DNA of 64,000 bases from Streptomyces flaveolus (GTDB lineage: Bacteria; Actinomycetota; Actinomycetes; Streptomycetales; Streptomycetaceae). Made by a program: the position numbers and the translations under genes. Shown here one piece after another: positions 23,935-33,847 of this stretch (within the stretch, counting starts at the first letter, position 1; each line of letters begins with the position of its first letter). The notes beneath the pieces are model-generated. The model made no database searches. It was not told the origin of the DNA and worked only from the letters and a program-made list of their open reading frames with translations. The DNA lies in contig NZ_JNWV01000046.1 of the NCBI RefSeq assembly GCF_000716535.1, forward strand, positions 6,815 to 70,814, written 5' to 3'.

Positions 23935-25452
23935 TCAGGAGGTCTCCTCCGCCGCGCCATGACCGGGCGGCACGGACGCGAGCGGGACCCCGGCAGCGCG
24001 GAGCGGACGACCGGAGGCGGTTTCACCGGCCGGGACCCGCTGTCCCGGGCCGAAGGCGACGAGCAGGGCGCAGCACGAGGTGGCGCCCGCACCGGTCAGG
24101 AAGACGACGGTGTACTGGTGGTCCGGCGGAACGGCGAACGGCAGGCCGGGGACGTGGTCGCTGGTGAGGAGGGCGACGAGCACGGCACTGGCGAGTGCGC
24201 TGCCCACCGTACGCGCCACGGAGTTCACGCTGTTGGCTATGCCGGTGTCCGCCGGGCTGACGTGCTCGCCGAGCAGTGCGGGCAGCGCGGCGTAGCCGAG
24301 CAGGACCGCGATGAAGGTGCCCGCGGTCGCGAGGACGACCTGCCACGAGGCCTCGTGGAAGAAGGCGAGCGCCGTGAACGCCACCGCGGAGAGCAGCATC
24401 GACAGGGCCAGGGTCGCCCGCGCCCCCAGCCGGCGCAAGAGTTCACCGCCCAGCGGAGCCGTGACGAGACCGGACAGCGCACCGGGGAGCAGATAGACGA
24501 GGCTGGTACTGAGCACGGTGGCGCCGAAGCCGTAGCCGGCCAGCGCTCGTGGAGTCTGGACCAGTGCCGTCACCCCGAGAAGGCCGGTGAAGTTCGACAG
24601 TCCGAGGACGAGTCCGGCGATGTTGGCGACGACGATCGGTGGCCGTTTGAACATCCCGGGCGCGACGAGCGCGTGCGGTGTCGCCCTTTCGAGGAGGAGG
24701 AACACGCCGAACATCAGCGCGGCTCCGGTCAGCCCCCCGACGGCCCCGGCCGAGCGCCAGCCCCACCGGTTTCCCTGGGAGAGCGGAGTGAGCAGCAGCA
24801 CCAGCGTGACGGCGAGCACCGCCGCCCCGCGCCAGTCGACCCGGCCGTCGGCCTGGGGGCGGCGGGCCGGGACGGTGAGCCAGGCAAGGACGAGAGCGAC
24901 GGCGGTGAGCCCCGCGGCGAGCCAGAAGACGCGCCGGTAGTCCCCGCCGTGCCGGGTCAGCAAGCCCGTCGCCGCCAGCGCGACGCCGCCGCCCACGGAC
25001 AACATGCCGCTGATGCCGGCCATCGCCCGCGTCCCCCGCCCCGCCGGGATCTCGTCCCGGACCAGGGCGACGGCGATCGGGAAGACCCCGTAGCTGGCGC
25101 CCTGCAACACCCGGCCGACGAGCAGGAGGGCGAGGCTGTGGGTGGCAGCGGCGATCAGGGACCCGGCCAGCACGGCCGCGAGGACACCCAGCAGCACCGG
25201 GCGCCGGCCGCGCACGTCCCCGAGCCGGCCGAGCACCGGCGTACCGACCGCCGCCGCCAGGAGGTTCGACGTGACGACCCAGCTCGTCGCTTCCGCGCTG
25301 GTGCCGAGCGAACGGCCGATGTCGCCGACCACGGGGACGACGAGCGTCTGCAGCGCCGAGAGCAGGAAGGCAGCGAAACACAGGGTCACGACGAGCCACC
25401 GTGCGGCGGCAGCGCTTACGCTCGTGACCGCGCGCAGTCGATGGATGGCCAT
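23935..25452 (-). CDS. MFS transporter, DHA2-like drug/metabolite exporter
   Basis: A 505-residue polytopic membrane protein with the major-facilitator signatures LGRLGDVRGRRPVLLGVL (loop 2-3) and LLLVGRVLQGASYGVFPIAV (motif C-like helix), and about 14 hydrophobic helices, the count usual for the DHA2 family. ATG 25452 has GAAGGG 5 bases upstream. It lies 111 bases before the thiolase-like gene and 160 after the ligase in the same direction. It probably exports a toxic substrate or product of the pathway, or takes up the substrate; direction cannot be read from sequence. Confidence 0.9.
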   Translation of the reverse strand: MAIHRLRAVTSVSAAAARWLVVTLCFAAFLLSALQTLVVPVVGDIGRSLGTSAEATSWVVTSNLLAAAVGTPVLGRLGDVRGRRPVLLGVLAAVLAGSLIAAATHSLALLLVGRVLQGASYGVFPIAVALVRDEIPAGRGTRAMAGISGMLSVGGGVALAATGLLTRHGGDYRRVFWLAAGLTAVALVLAWLTVPARRPQADGRVDWRGAAVLAVTLVLLLTPLSQGNRWGWRSAGAVGGLTGAALMFGVFLLLERATPHALVAPGMFKRPPIVVANIAGLVLGLSNFTGLLGVTALVQTPRALAGYGFGATVLSTSLVYLLPGALSGLVTAPLGGELLRRLGARATLALSMLLSAVAFTALAFFHEASWQVVLATAGTFIAVLLGYAALPALLGEHVSPADTGIANSVNSVARTVGSALASAVLVALLTSDHVPGLPFAVPPDHQYTVVFLTGAGATSCCALLVAFGPGQRVPAGETASGRPLRAAGVPLASVPPGHGAAEETS

Positions 25453-25612
25453 GGTGTCCCTTCGAAGACAGGCGGCGGGACCGGATGCGCCCCGGGGCCG
25501 GGCCGTGCCGGGGCTTCGGCGGAGCGCACGCGGGGGCCTCGAGCGCGGTGCCGCCGCGCTGTCGTGCCGCCGCACGGGCAGGTGGTGCTGCCGTGCCGCC
25601 GGCCGTGGTGGG

Positions 25613-27229
25613 TCAGGTGCGCGGCGGCTGTTCCGACGCCTCGTGCTGGAGGATCGCGCGCAGCTTGTGCTTCGCCACCTTCTCCAGGGTGGACCGGGGC
25701 AGTTCCTCGACGACCCTGACTTCGCGGGGGACCTTGAAGTCCGCCAGGTCGCGGCGGCAGGCGGCGAGCACCGGTGCGACCAGATCCCCGGGATCGGAGA
25801 GACCGGGCCTGGCCACCACGAAGGCGACCGGCACCTCGTCCCGCATCGGGTCCGGGGCGGCGACGACGGCCGCCTCGGCGACGCCCGGGACACGGGTGAC
25901 GACCCGCTCGATCTCGGACGCGGCGACGTTCTCGCCGGCCACCCGCAGCATGTCCTTGTCCCGGTCGACGAAGCTGACGGAGCCGTCGTCGTTCACCGTC
26001 GCCCGGTCCCCGGTGATGAACCATCCCTGCTCGTCGAAGGCGGCCCGGGTGGCCTCCTCGTCGTGCAGGTACCCGCCGAACAGGGAGATCCCGGGAACGC
26101 CGCGGACACGGAGGTGCCCGATCACGCCGATCCCGGCCGGTTCCCCGCGGTCGTCGACCACGGCGACCTCGTACTGCGGCGTGGGGCGGCCCATCGTCCC
26201 CGGCCGGTTCGGGACCAGCAGGTCGCCGGCGACCGGGGCGCCGACCGTCTCGGTCATGCCGTACCAGCCCATGACCGGTATCCGGAAGTGGGCCTCCGTG
26301 GGGTGGTGGTTCATACCGGTGGCCCAGCGCGTGAAGCCGTGCTCGCCGGGCACTTCCCGGGTGGCCAGGGCACGGAGGGCGAAGTAGATCTGGGAGCAGA
26401 AGGTGCTGCTGTGCTTCAGCGCGACGCCCCAGAAGCGCGAGGCGGAGAACCGTGGCTGGAGGACCACCGTCCCTCCTGCCCACAGGGAGGGCAGGAGGGA
26501 ATAGGCCAGTGCGTTGGTGTGGTAGAGCGGCAGGTAGGTCTGGGTGACGTCGGAAGGCCCGAGGTGCACGTGCGATCCGTTCACCTTCGCGGCCCAGAGG
26601 GTGTTGGCGTGCGTCCAGATGACCGCCTTGGGCCTGCCGGTGGTCCCCGAGGTGTAGAGGATGACCGCCGGGTCGAGGGCGTCGACCGGCTGGGCGGGGA
26701 CCGGTTCGCCGTCGAGCAGCGCCGCGAAGCGGTCGGCGCGGGCGGGCAGGTCGAGGCCGGCTGCCGGTTCGCCGGCGTCGTGGTCGGTGACGTACACCGC
26801 CTCGGCGTCCGGGACGGCACTGTTCACGAGCGCGGCCAGGCTGGGCTGCGTCACCACGACCGAGGCCCCCGAGTGGCTGCCGAAGTAGCCCAACTCGTCC
26901 CCGGTTGAACGGGTGTTCGTGCAGACGGCCGCCGCACCCAGCCGCGCGCACGCGAACAGGGTGAGGAGGAACTCCGGGCTGTTGTCGAGGTGGATCAGTA
27001 CCCTGTCGCCCGTCCGGACACCGCTGCGGTGCAAGCCCCCGGCGACCGCCGCGACCTCACGGGCGAACTCGGCGTAGGTCCAGGTGCGTCCGGTGCCCTC
27101 CAGCGGCTCCCAGACGAGGAACGGGTGGGTGGGCCTGACGTCCGCCCGCACCTGCAGCAGCCAGTCCATGGTGCGTGCGGTGCCGGCTGCAGGCAGCAGC
27201 GAACGCGCGGTGTGGAGGGAGTGTTCCAT
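25613..27229 (-). CDS. Acyl-CoA synthetase (AMP-forming)
   Basis: A 538-residue ANL-superfamily ligase with the phosphate-binding loop [20 protein letters not shown], the A5 motif [10 protein letters not shown], the A7 region [34 protein letters not shown] and a C-terminal lysine in [11 protein letters not shown]. It activates a carboxylic acid to its CoA thioester, the entry step for the thiolases and crotonases encoded here. ATG 27229 lies 6 bases after AAGGA. It is 94 bases downstream of the thiolase gene. An aryl-alkanoic or short fatty acid substrate is likely from context only. Confidence 0.92.
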   Translation of the reverse strand: MEHSLHTARSLLPAAGTARTMDWLLQVRADVRPTHPFLVWEPLEGTGRTWTYAEFAREVAAVAGGLHRSGVRTGDRVLIHLDNSPEFLLTLFACARLGAAAVCTNTRSTGDELGYFGSHSGASVVVTQPSLAALVNSAVPDAEAVYVTDHDAGEPAAGLDLPARADRFAALLDGEPVPAQPVDALDPAVILYTSGTTGRPKAVIWTHANTLWAAKVNGSHVHLGPSDVTQTYLPLYHTNALAYSLLPSLWAGGTVVLQPRFSASRFWGVALKHSSTFCSQIYFALRALATREVPGEHGFTRWATGMNHHPTEAHFRIPVMGWYGMTETVGAPVAGDLLVPNRPGTMGRPTPQYEVAVVDDRGEPAGIGVIGHLRVRGVPGISLFGGYLHDEEATRAAFDEQGWFITGDRATVNDDGSVSFVDRDKDMLRVAGENVAASEIERVVTRVPGVAEAAVVAAPDPMRDEVPVAFVVARPGLSDPGDLVAPVLAACRRDLADFKVPREVRVVEELPRSTLEKVAKHKLRAILQHEASEQPPRT

Positions 27230-27323
27230 GGTGATCCTTGTCAACTGGACGGTGAAGGCCGGTGGACCGGCAGCCGGGGTCCGGTCCTCCGCGTGATGGC
27301 CGCTGACGCGCGCGTCAGCCGTC

Positions 27324-28487
27324 TCAGAGCCGTTCGATGATGGTCGCCGTCGCCTGGGCGCCACCGGCGCACATCACCACCAGGGCGGTGGTTCCGCCGG
27401 TGCGTTCGAGCTGGTGCACAGCCGTGCCCACGAGGCGCCCTCCACTGGCGCCCACCGGATGCCCCAGGGCGATGGCTCCGCCGTTGACGTTCACGCGCGC
27501 GGGGTCGGCCTCGTAGTGCCGGACCCAGTTGAGCACGACTGCGGCGAACGCCTCGTTCACCTCGATGACGTCGATGTCGTCGAGGGTCATGCCCGCCCGG
27601 TCGAGGACCCGCGCGGTGGCCGCGATCGGTCCGTTGAGGTGGTAATACGGATCGTCGCCGATGACGGCCTGGGCGCGGATCCTGGCCCGGGCCGGCAGCG
27701 CGTGCCGTGCGGCGGCCGACTCGCTCATCAGCAGCACCGCCGTGGCGCCGTCACTGAGCTGGGAGGTGGTGCCCGCCGTGTGCAGGCCGTCCTCCTCGAT
27801 GGGGCGCAGCGCCGCCAGGGCCTCCGAGGACGTGTCGCGCAGACCCTGGTCACGGGAGACCACGCGGGTGTTCCCGGTCGGCCTCCCCTCTTCGTCCAGC
27901 TCCGGCACCTCCACCGAGAACACCTCGGACACGAACCGCTCTTCGCGCCATGCATCGGCCGCACGTCGCTGGGACAGAAGGCCCCAGGCGTCGAGGTCCC
28001 GCCGGGAGAGACCGAAGTCCCGCGCGATGCGGTCCGCACCCACGAACTGGGTGGGCAGGTCGACCGGCCACGACTCCGGACGAGGGTGTCCGGGCCCTGC
28101 CTTGATCGAGGAGTGCAGCGGGACGCGGCTCATCACCTCGACTCCGCAGGCGATACCCACGCCCATGGCGTCGGCGGCGATCAGGCCGGCCACGAGGTGC
28201 ACGGCCTGCTGGGCCGAGCCGCACTGCGTGTGGACGGTGCTGCAGGCCGTGGCCGTGTCCAGGCCGGCGGTCAGCCAGGCGTTGCGCGTGACGTTGCTGG
28301 ACTGCTCGCCCACCTGGTCCACGCAGCCGCCGATGGCCTGCTCGACGTCGCCCGACGCGATTCCCGACCGGTCGCAGATCTCGGTGAGGGTACGGCCGAG
28401 CAGGTGTGCCGGGTGCATCCCCGACAGAGCTCCGTTGCGCTTGCCGAACGGCGTGCGTACGGCATCGACGATGACTGGGTTGCCCAT
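27324..28487 (-). CDS. Acetyl-CoA C-acyltransferase (beta-ketothiolase)
   Basis: A 387-residue classical thiolase with all catalytic elements: nucleophile Cys89 in [17 protein letters not shown], His343 in [14 protein letters not shown] and general-acid Cys373 in VMCAGGAQ. It cleaves 3-ketoacyl-CoA with CoA to release acetyl-CoA, the last step of a beta-oxidation cycle, in contrast to the Cys-less thiolase-like protein at the end of the block. ATG 28487 follows GGAAAGG by 6 bases. Flanked by the FAH-family enzyme and the acyl-CoA ligase on the same strand. Confidence 0.93.
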   Translation of the reverse strand: MGNPVIVDAVRTPFGKRNGALSGMHPAHLLGRTLTEICDRSGIASGDVEQAIGGCVDQVGEQSSNVTRNAWLTAGLDTATACSTVHTQCGSAQQAVHLVAGLIAADAMGVGIACGVEVMSRVPLHSSIKAGPGHPRPESWPVDLPTQFVGADRIARDFGLSRRDLDAWGLLSQRRAADAWREERFVSEVFSVEVPELDEEGRPTGNTRVVSRDQGLRDTSSEALAALRPIEEDGLHTAGTTSQLSDGATAVLLMSESAAARHALPARARIRAQAVIGDDPYYHLNGPIAATARVLDRAGMTLDDIDVIEVNEAFAAVVLNWVRHYEADPARVNVNGGAIALGHPVGASGGRLVGTAVHQLERTGGTTALVVMCAGGAQATATIIERL

Positions 28488-28679
28488 GGTTGCCTTTCCG
28501 GGGAGCACGTGTGTGACGGTGCGGTCGTCTCGGGCGTGACCGGGGCGTGCGACCGGCCGGGTGCGGGCGGCTGCCGGCGATGCCGTGCGGCGGCGGGCGT
28601 GGCCCCTCGGGGCCGTCGGGCGAGTCCCGGCCGCGGCGCGACGGCGTCCGTGAGGTGACCCCGCCGCCGAACGCCCGCG

Positions 28680-29522
28680 TCAGGCGGTGCGGAAACGCTG
28701 CCTGATCTCGCCGACACCCTCGATCGTGGTGACGAGTTCGTCACCCGCCTTCAGGAAGACAGGCGGCTTGCGGGCGGCTCCGATCCCGGCGGGGGTACCG
28801 GTGAAGATGACGTCACCGGGGAGCAGCGGCAGCTTCGCCGACAGTTCCGCTATCAGGACCGGCACCGGGAACAGCAGGCGGGACGTGACCGTGCGCTGCA
28901 CCTCTTCCCCGTTGAGGGTGCAGCTCAGTTCGAGGTCGTCCGGGTCGGCGAACGCGTCCGGGGTGACCAGCCACGGGCCCATGGGGCTGTATCCGGGGAA
29001 GGACTTGCCCAGGCTCCACTGCGGCATCTGGTTCTTCATCTGCTCGGTCCGGTCACTGATGTCCTGACCGACCGTCAGCCCGGCCACGTGGTCCCAGGCT
29101 CGCCCGGCGGGCACGTTCCTGGCCGGCCTGCCGATCACGACGACGAGTTCCGCCTCCCAGTCCACCCTCGGCCCGCTGAGCACGACCTCGCTGCGGGGCC
29201 CGGCTATCGACGTGGGGAACTTCGTGAAGACGACGGGGAACTCAGGTGCCGCCAGCATGGCCTCCGCGGCGTGCGCCCGGTAGTTCGCGCCGATACCGAA
29301 CACCTGGGCCGGCCGCGGAGAGGGGGAGGCCAGGTCCTCGACCGCGAAGGGGACGCCGTCGGCCTCCCCGACCGCCTCGGCGGCCCACGCGGTGAAATCC
29401 TCCCACTGCTCGTACACGTGGTGGGGGTCGGATCCGAACCGCCCGCCGCTGGCCTTCTCGACGTCGACGGCGCCCGCCGTGGTGAACACGGTAAGCCGCC
29501 CCGACAGGTTTCCTATGCGCAT
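28680..29522 (-). CDS. Fumarylacetoacetate-hydrolase (FAH) family enzyme
   Basis: A 280-residue FAH-fold protein. Its C-terminal domain holds QVFGIGANYRAHAAEA, VVFTKFPTSIAGP, the metal-binding VDWEAELVVVIGR, GLTVGQDISDR, GKSFPGYSPMGPWLVTPD and LLPGDVIFTGTPAGIG. The family includes 2-keto-4-pentenoate hydratases, acylpyruvate hydrolases and 2-oxo-heptene-dioate hydratases that follow ring meta-cleavage. The start ATG 29522 shares its A with the stop of the FAD hydroxylase (TGATG), with AAGGAGAT just upstream, so the two are translationally coupled. A hydratase or hydrolase acting after ring opening is the likely role. Confidence 0.9.
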   Translation of the reverse strand: MRIGNLSGRLTVFTTAGAVDVEKASGGRFGSDPHHVYEQWEDFTAWAAEAVGEADGVPFAVEDLASPSPRPAQVFGIGANYRAHAAEAMLAAPEFPVVFTKFPTSIAGPRSEVVLSGPRVDWEAELVVVIGRPARNVPAGRAWDHVAGLTVGQDISDRTEQMKNQMPQWSLGKSFPGYSPMGPWLVTPDAFADPDDLELSCTLNGEEVQRTVTSRLLFPVPVLIAELSAKLPLLPGDVIFTGTPAGIGAARKPPVFLKAGDELVTTIEGVGEIRQRFRTA

Positions 29523-31321
29523 CAGATCTCCTTCTCCACGGCGAGGATCTGGTCGAGGACGGCCGTCAGGGCGGCCACCGGGTCGTCGGCCGCCCCGATC
29601 GAGCGGTAGGCGACGTGCCCGTCGGGTCGGACCAGGAGAGCGCCCTGGGCCGAGATCGCGCGGTTGCGCTGCCACGCCAGCCGGATGTCGATGAGGTCGA
29701 CCTTGTCGAGACCCACCCGTGCGCTGCGCAGCGGAAGTTGCCGTGCCTGGGCGATCTTCTCCGCCGCTTCGATCCAGGGGCGGCCGTCCTCGCCGGCGAT
29801 GAGGGCGAAGTGACCGCCGTGGGTGAGCGAGCGGAGCGCGAGCCGCTCACCGGAACGCTCCACCCAGGCGTGGGGCAGCGGGTGACCGGGTCTCGTACTC
29901 GGCTGGTACAGACGGATCTCGTCCGGGGAGACCGGTTTCCCGGTCCCGTCGGCGACGACGGCGGCGGATTCGTAGACGTAGCCGTAGTCGAGGTTGTGCT
30001 GGTGGTACTCCAGCGTGCTCGCAGCGAGCCACTCGTTGAACGCGTGCCGGCGCTCGGCGGCGCCCGGCGCACCGTCCTCCCAGAACAGGCTCAGCTCCGC
30101 CCAGTTCTCCTCGGCGCTCTTGCCGGTCGACAACCCCAGGGCCGAGGCCATCGAGACCTGGCCGCTGACACTCTTGGTCGAGGCCTCGATGTTGTTGAGG
30201 TTCACCGGTCTGCGTTCGGCGGAATAGGTGTCGAGCAGGCCGTCCCCCGCGCGCCCCGCCAGCACGGCGGCGAGCTTCCAGCAGAGGTTGTAGGCGTCCT
30301 GGACCGCGCTGTTGAGACCGAGACCGCCCGACGGGGGGACACGGTGTGCGGCGTCACCCAGCAGGAACACCCGGCCGGCCCGGAAGTCGTCGACGAGGAA
30401 CCGCTCCAGGTACCACTCGCTCACCCCCAGGACCTCCGGGTCCAGGTCGGGGATGCCCAGTGCCTCGCTCGCCCAGCGCAGCATCTTCTCGGGCTGCGAC
30501 CCGTCCAGATCGGGGCGTGACACGGCCAGCAGCCATTCCTCGGAGTGGCGGTCCCACCGTTCGGGGCCCTGCGGCACGAGCACGGCGCCGTAGTCCAGAT
30601 GCTCCGGGTACTCGGGATTGAAGACCCAGGTGAGGACGGAGTCGTCGCCCGGCAGGTGCTGCGACAGGTCCATGGCGAGGTAGAGGCTGACCAGCTTGCG
30701 GAACCGCTCGTGCATGGTCACCTTGACGCCGGCCAGCTCGGCCACGGTCCGGCCGGCGTCGGCGCCCAGCAGGTAGGAGGAGCGGACGGTGTAGGTCTCA
30801 CCGGAGTCCCGGTCGAGAATGGTCGAGGTCACCCCGTCGGCGTCCTGCTCCAGGCCGACGAGCTCGTGGTGGAACCGGACCGTTGCTTCCGGGTAGCTCT
30901 CCGCGTGCGACTTGAGGATCGGCTCCGTGCGCAGCAGGGAGAGGTTGACGCAGGGCTCAGGGCTCGCCGCGATGTAGTCGGGGTCGGTGTACCCCCCGCC
31001 CCACGCCTCCACGAAGCCGAGGAGGCGGCCGTGCCCGTCCTCCGGGCCGCCGCCCCCGAGCCCCGAGTACCAGGCCACACCCTTCATGTTCTCCGGGGGC
31101 GTACCCTTCGCCTTGATCTCCGGGGCGACCCCCATGTCGGTGAAGATCTCCATGGAACGCTGGTTGAGGATGTGCCCGCGTGGCAGCCGCGTGGTCTCCG
31201 GATAACGGGTGACAAGCAGCGAGCGGACGCCCAGCCTGGACAGGAGGATCGACGAGGTCAGTCCCGCCCCGCCCCCGCCGACTATGAGGACGGGGACATC
31301 GACGTCGCTTGTCTGAGTCAC
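29522..31321 (-). CDS. FAD-dependent aromatic hydroxylase (PHBH fold; phenol or MHP hydroxylase type)
   Basis: A 599-residue flavin monooxygenase. It has the FAD motif VPVLIVGGGGAGLTSSILLS, a GADAGRTVAELAG segment in place of the DG motif, and GRVFLLGDAAHRVPPSGGLG then NSAVQDAYNLCWKLA, plus a C-terminal thioredoxin-like domain as in 2,4-dichlorophenol and phenol hydroxylases (TfdB/PheA). It should use NAD(P)H and O2 to hydroxylate a phenolic ring, making the catechol for the extradiol enzyme. GTG 31321 is preferred over GTG 31330 because AAGGGAG is 8 bases before the former and abuts the latter. Its stop overlaps the FAH-family gene. Confidence 0.92.
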   Translation of the reverse strand: MTQTSDVDVPVLIVGGGGAGLTSSILLSRLGVRSLLVTRYPETTRLPRGHILNQRSMEIFTDMGVAPEIKAKGTPPENMKGVAWYSGLGGGGPEDGHGRLLGFVEAWGGGYTDPDYIAASPEPCVNLSLLRTEPILKSHAESYPEATVRFHHELVGLEQDADGVTSTILDRDSGETYTVRSSYLLGADAGRTVAELAGVKVTMHERFRKLVSLYLAMDLSQHLPGDDSVLTWVFNPEYPEHLDYGAVLVPQGPERWDRHSEEWLLAVSRPDLDGSQPEKMLRWASEALGIPDLDPEVLGVSEWYLERFLVDDFRAGRVFLLGDAAHRVPPSGGLGLNSAVQDAYNLCWKLAAVLAGRAGDGLLDTYSAERRPVNLNNIEASTKSVSGQVSMASALGLSTGKSAEENWAELSLFWEDGAPGAAERRHAFNEWLAASTLEYHQHNLDYGYVYESAAVVADGTGKPVSPDEIRLYQPSTRPGHPLPHAWVERSGERLALRSLTHGGHFALIAGEDGRPWIEAAEKIAQARQLPLRSARVGLDKVDLIDIRLAWQRNRAISAQGALLVRPDGHVAYRSIGAADDPVAALTAVLDQILAVEKEI

Positions 31322-31666
31322 GTTGTGCACTCCCTTGTGTTTGTGACTTTCGGGAACAGAAGCTGTGGGGGTGATCAGGACTGCTTTTCCGGACGGGTGC
31401 GACCGCCGGACGGGGAATACCGAGTGACCCGGCGCGTTTCACGGCGGTCCCACCGAACGGAAAGCGCGTTGTTCACGGGCGAAGGGGGGGGCGTTCTCGG
31501 CGACGTCCCCACGGTAGGCCCGCCGGATCGGGCCCGTCCAATTCCGAATGACTCTCGCTCTGATATTCGCGCGTGACATTGTTTCCGCCGCCGAACGGCC
31601 GCCTCGGAGCGGGTGAGTCTGTGAGCCAGCCGCTGGAATGCCGGGTTTCAGGAGGTGTGGTGGGTG
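31322..31666. other. 345-base gap inside the catabolic block
   Basis: No gene seen. It probably contains a second promoter for the hydroxylase-FAH-thiolase-ligase part; AT-richer stretches (for example TTGTTTCCG and TGATATTCGCG near 31560-31590) are present, but no recurrent palindrome. Confidence 0.4.
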
Positions 31667-32500
31667 CTATTCGCCGAGAAATCGGGGCTTCCGCTTGTGC
31701 CGGAAAGCCGAGACGCCCTCCGTGAAGTCGGCCGTGCCCTTCAGCACCGTCTGCCCTGCCGCCTCGATCGCGAACGCCCGCTCCAGACGGTCCAGCGTCG
31801 CGGCGTTGAGGGCGCGTTTCGTCTGGGCGTAGGCCACCGTGGGGCCCTGCGCCAGCCGGGTGGTCAGCCGTTCCACCTCGGAGCCGAACGTCTCGTCGGG
31901 GACCGCGTGAGCGATCAGTCCCCAGTCCGCGGCGAGCGGCGCGGGTATCCGTTCGCCGAGCATCGCCATGCGCGCCGCCCGGGCACGTCCGACGGCGTCG
32001 GGGACGAGGACACTGGCGCCCCCGTCGGGCATCAGGCCGATGTTGGTGAAGGAGAGCATGAAGTAGGCCGACTCGCGGGCCAGGACGATGTCGGCCGCGA
32101 GAGCGATCGAGCAACCACCGCCGACAGCCGGCCCGTTGACGGCCGCCAGCACGGGCAAGGGCACCAGCCGCACCGCTCGCACCAGGCGGTTCACGGCGTC
32201 GAGAGTGCCCGATCCGGCCGCGGGTGACGGGTTCGGACTCCCACGCAGGTCGGCGCCTGAGCTGAAGGCCCGTCCGGCACCGGTGAGGACGATCGCCCGG
32301 AGGCCGGTGTGCTCGCCGGCCGTCTCCACCGCTTCCGCCGCCGAGTTCAGCAACTCGGCGGTGAGCGCGTTGAGTGCCGCGGGGCGGTCGAACGTCACGC
32401 GCAGCACCGAGCCGTCCCGTGCGACCCGCAGACCGGGTCCGGCCGTCACGGTCCGCTCCGTTCGGTCCGGCGTCGACGGCGACAGGGGAGTTGCGCTCAC
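31667..32500 (-). CDS. Enoyl-CoA hydratase/isomerase, PaaG-like
   Basis: A 277-residue crotonase. It shows VTFDRPAALNALTAEL, RAFSSGADLRG (oxyanion strand), AAVNGPAVGGGCSIALAADI, and FTNIGLMPDGGASVLVPDAV. The F.nIGL.PDgG stretch with Asp and no Glu at the usual hydratase position resembles PaaG-type isomerases and epoxide isomerases of aromatic-CoA routes. GTG 32500 overlaps the stop of the upstream crotonase gene by 4 bases (GTGA), so the two are coupled and may form a mixed complex. Confidence 0.88.
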   Translation of the reverse strand: MSATPLSPSTPDRTERTVTAGPGLRVARDGSVLRVTFDRPAALNALTAELLNSAAEAVETAGEHTGLRAIVLTGAGRAFSSGADLRGSPNPSPAAGSGTLDAVNRLVRAVRLVPLPVLAAVNGPAVGGGCSIALAADIVLARESAYFMLSFTNIGLMPDGGASVLVPDAVGRARAARMAMLGERIPAPLAADWGLIAHAVPDETFGSEVERLTTRLAQGPTVAYAQTKRALNAATLDRLERAFAIEAAGQTVLKGTADFTEGVSAFRHKRKPRFLGE

Positions 32501-33291
32501 CTGGCCCGCCAGGAGGGCCGCCGCTTCTCCACGAAGGCCCTGGTGCCTTCCCTGAAGTCCTCGCTGGCCTTGACCAGGGCGGTCTCCTGGCCGGTACGCA
32601 GCCAGGCATCGGCCTCGGCGGGCACCGTGCGCCGGCTCTGACCGGTGGCGACGCGCTTGCTGGCCTGGACGGCGAGAGGCGCGTTGCGTGAGACCGTCTC
32701 GGCGAGAAGCAGAGCCGCGTCCAGGACGGTGCCGTCCGGGACGACCCGGTTGACCAGCCCGAGGCTCAGGGCGCGCCGCGCGTCGATGGGTTCTCCCGTG
32801 AGGAGCATCTCCATGGCCGCCTTCCGCGGTATCTGTTCGGGGAGCCGGAAGAGTCCGCCGGCCGCGGCGAGCAACCCTCGGGCGACCTCCGGCAGGCCGA
32901 ACGTCGCGGACTCGGCCGCCAGGGCGAGGTCGCTGGCCAGCACCAGCTCCATCCCGCCGGCCAGGGCGTAGCCGTTGACCGCCGCGATCGTCGGTTTGGA
33001 GACGGGGTGCCGGACATAGCCGGCGAAGCCCCACTCGGGGTGCCGGAGGTCCGTCACCGGCTCGTTGCGGGACACCGCCTTCAGGTCGGCGCCCGCGCAG
33101 AAGGCCCGGGGGCCGGCCCCGGTCAGGACGACGACCCGTACGCCGGGGTCTTCGTCGGCGTGCGCCAGTGCCTCGCCGACGATGGCGCTGACGTCGGCGT
33201 CGACCGCGTTCATCGCGTGCGGCCGGTTCAGTGTGATCACCAGGATGTGCCCGCGCCGTTCGGTCAGCGCTGCGGGCTCCGTGTCGCTCAT
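32497..33291 (-). CDS. Enoyl-CoA hydratase
   Basis: A 264-residue crotonase: ILVITLNRPHAMNAVDADVS, GPRAFCAGADLKAVSR, AAVNGYALAGGMELVLASDL with the first catalytic Glu, and TFGLPEVARGLLAAAGGLFR with the second acidic position. It should hydrate an unsaturated acyl-CoA. ATG 33291 follows GGAGGGG by a few bases and is 13 bases after the DUF35 gene; it overlaps the next crotonase. Located between a DUF35 partner and PaaG-like isomerase, it fits side-chain hydration before retro-aldol or thiolytic cleavage. Confidence 0.9.
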   Translation of the reverse strand: MSDTEPAALTERRGHILVITLNRPHAMNAVDADVSAIVGEALAHADEDPGVRVVVLTGAGPRAFCAGADLKAVSRNEPVTDLRHPEWGFAGYVRHPVSKPTIAAVNGYALAGGMELVLASDLALAAESATFGLPEVARGLLAAAGGLFRLPEQIPRKAAMEMLLTGEPIDARRALSLGLVNRVVPDGTVLDAALLLAETVSRNAPLAVQASKRVATGQSRRTVPAEADAWLRTGQETALVKASEDFREGTRAFVEKRRPSWRAR

Positions 33292-33304
33292 CGCCCCTCC
33301 TTCT

Positions 33305-33847
33305 CTAGCCGGTTGCGGCCGGCCGGAAGACCGGTACTGCTTCATGACGGGGGTCGGGGCCGGAGGCGACGAAGTCGACTTCGACGCGGAGGTCCGACAG
33401 GTCCTCGTCGGGATCGACTCCGACGATCCGGCTCCACCACCACGGTCCTTCGTCCAGCTCCACGATGGCGACGACGGTGCGCACCGGCGCCCGGCCGTCG
33501 CCGCGACCGTGCAGGATCGCCCACGTGACGATCCGTCCGGTGCCCGAGGCGGCGACGGAAGTGAGACCGGCCTCCTCGCAGAGGACCGGCACCGCGGCCG
33601 GATCGAGGTACTCACCCGTGCGGCTGCGACGGAGGAGGAACACGCCCCGGCGCGTTCCGTCGAAGAACTCCGCCGAGTCCCTGTCGCGGACGACGGGTCC
33701 CACGGCCTGAGCCGTTCCGCCCCGTTGCCGGGGCCCGGCCGCTGCCCCGGGGACTCCGGGTCCGGGGGCCGGTTCCTCCCCCGGCGCGGACGCCGCAGGG
33801 CGACGGCCGGGGCCTCGTGCGCGGTCTTCCGTGTCCGGGCGGCTCAT
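33305..33847 (-). CDS. DUF35 OB-fold acyl-CoA-associated protein
   Basis: A 180-residue protein with a Pro/Ala-rich N-terminal 50 residues, then a rubredoxin-like region and an OB fold: DSAEFFDGTRRGVFLLRRSR, VPVLCEEAGL, GTGRIVTWAILHGRG, VVAIVELDEGPWWWSRIVGV and VEVDFVASGP. DUF35 proteins bind acyl-CoA and pair with thiolase-like proteins such as Ltp2. The usual four-Cys zinc ribbon is degraded to one Cys (LCEEAG), so zinc is unlikely. Its ATG overlaps the hydrolase stop (ATGA). The expected partner is the Cys-less thiolase-like protein 10 kb downstream on the same strand. Confidence 0.85.
   Translation of the reverse strand: MSRPDTEDRARGPGRRPAASAPGEEPAPGPGVPGAAAGPRQRGGTAQAVGPVVRDRDSAEFFDGTRRGVFLLRRSRTGEYLDPAAVPVLCEEAGLTSVAASGTGRIVTWAILHGRGDGRAPVRTVVAIVELDEGPWWWSRIVGVDPDEDLSDLRVEVDFVASGPDPRHEAVPVFRPAATG

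Noticed and set aside
22672..25719. A 1015-codon open frame on the plus strand opposite the thiolase-like and MFS genes
   Set aside because: It is antisense to two genes with clear family motifs, has low-complexity Arg/Gly/Asp-rich composition and no recognisable domain; long shadow frames are expected at this GC content.
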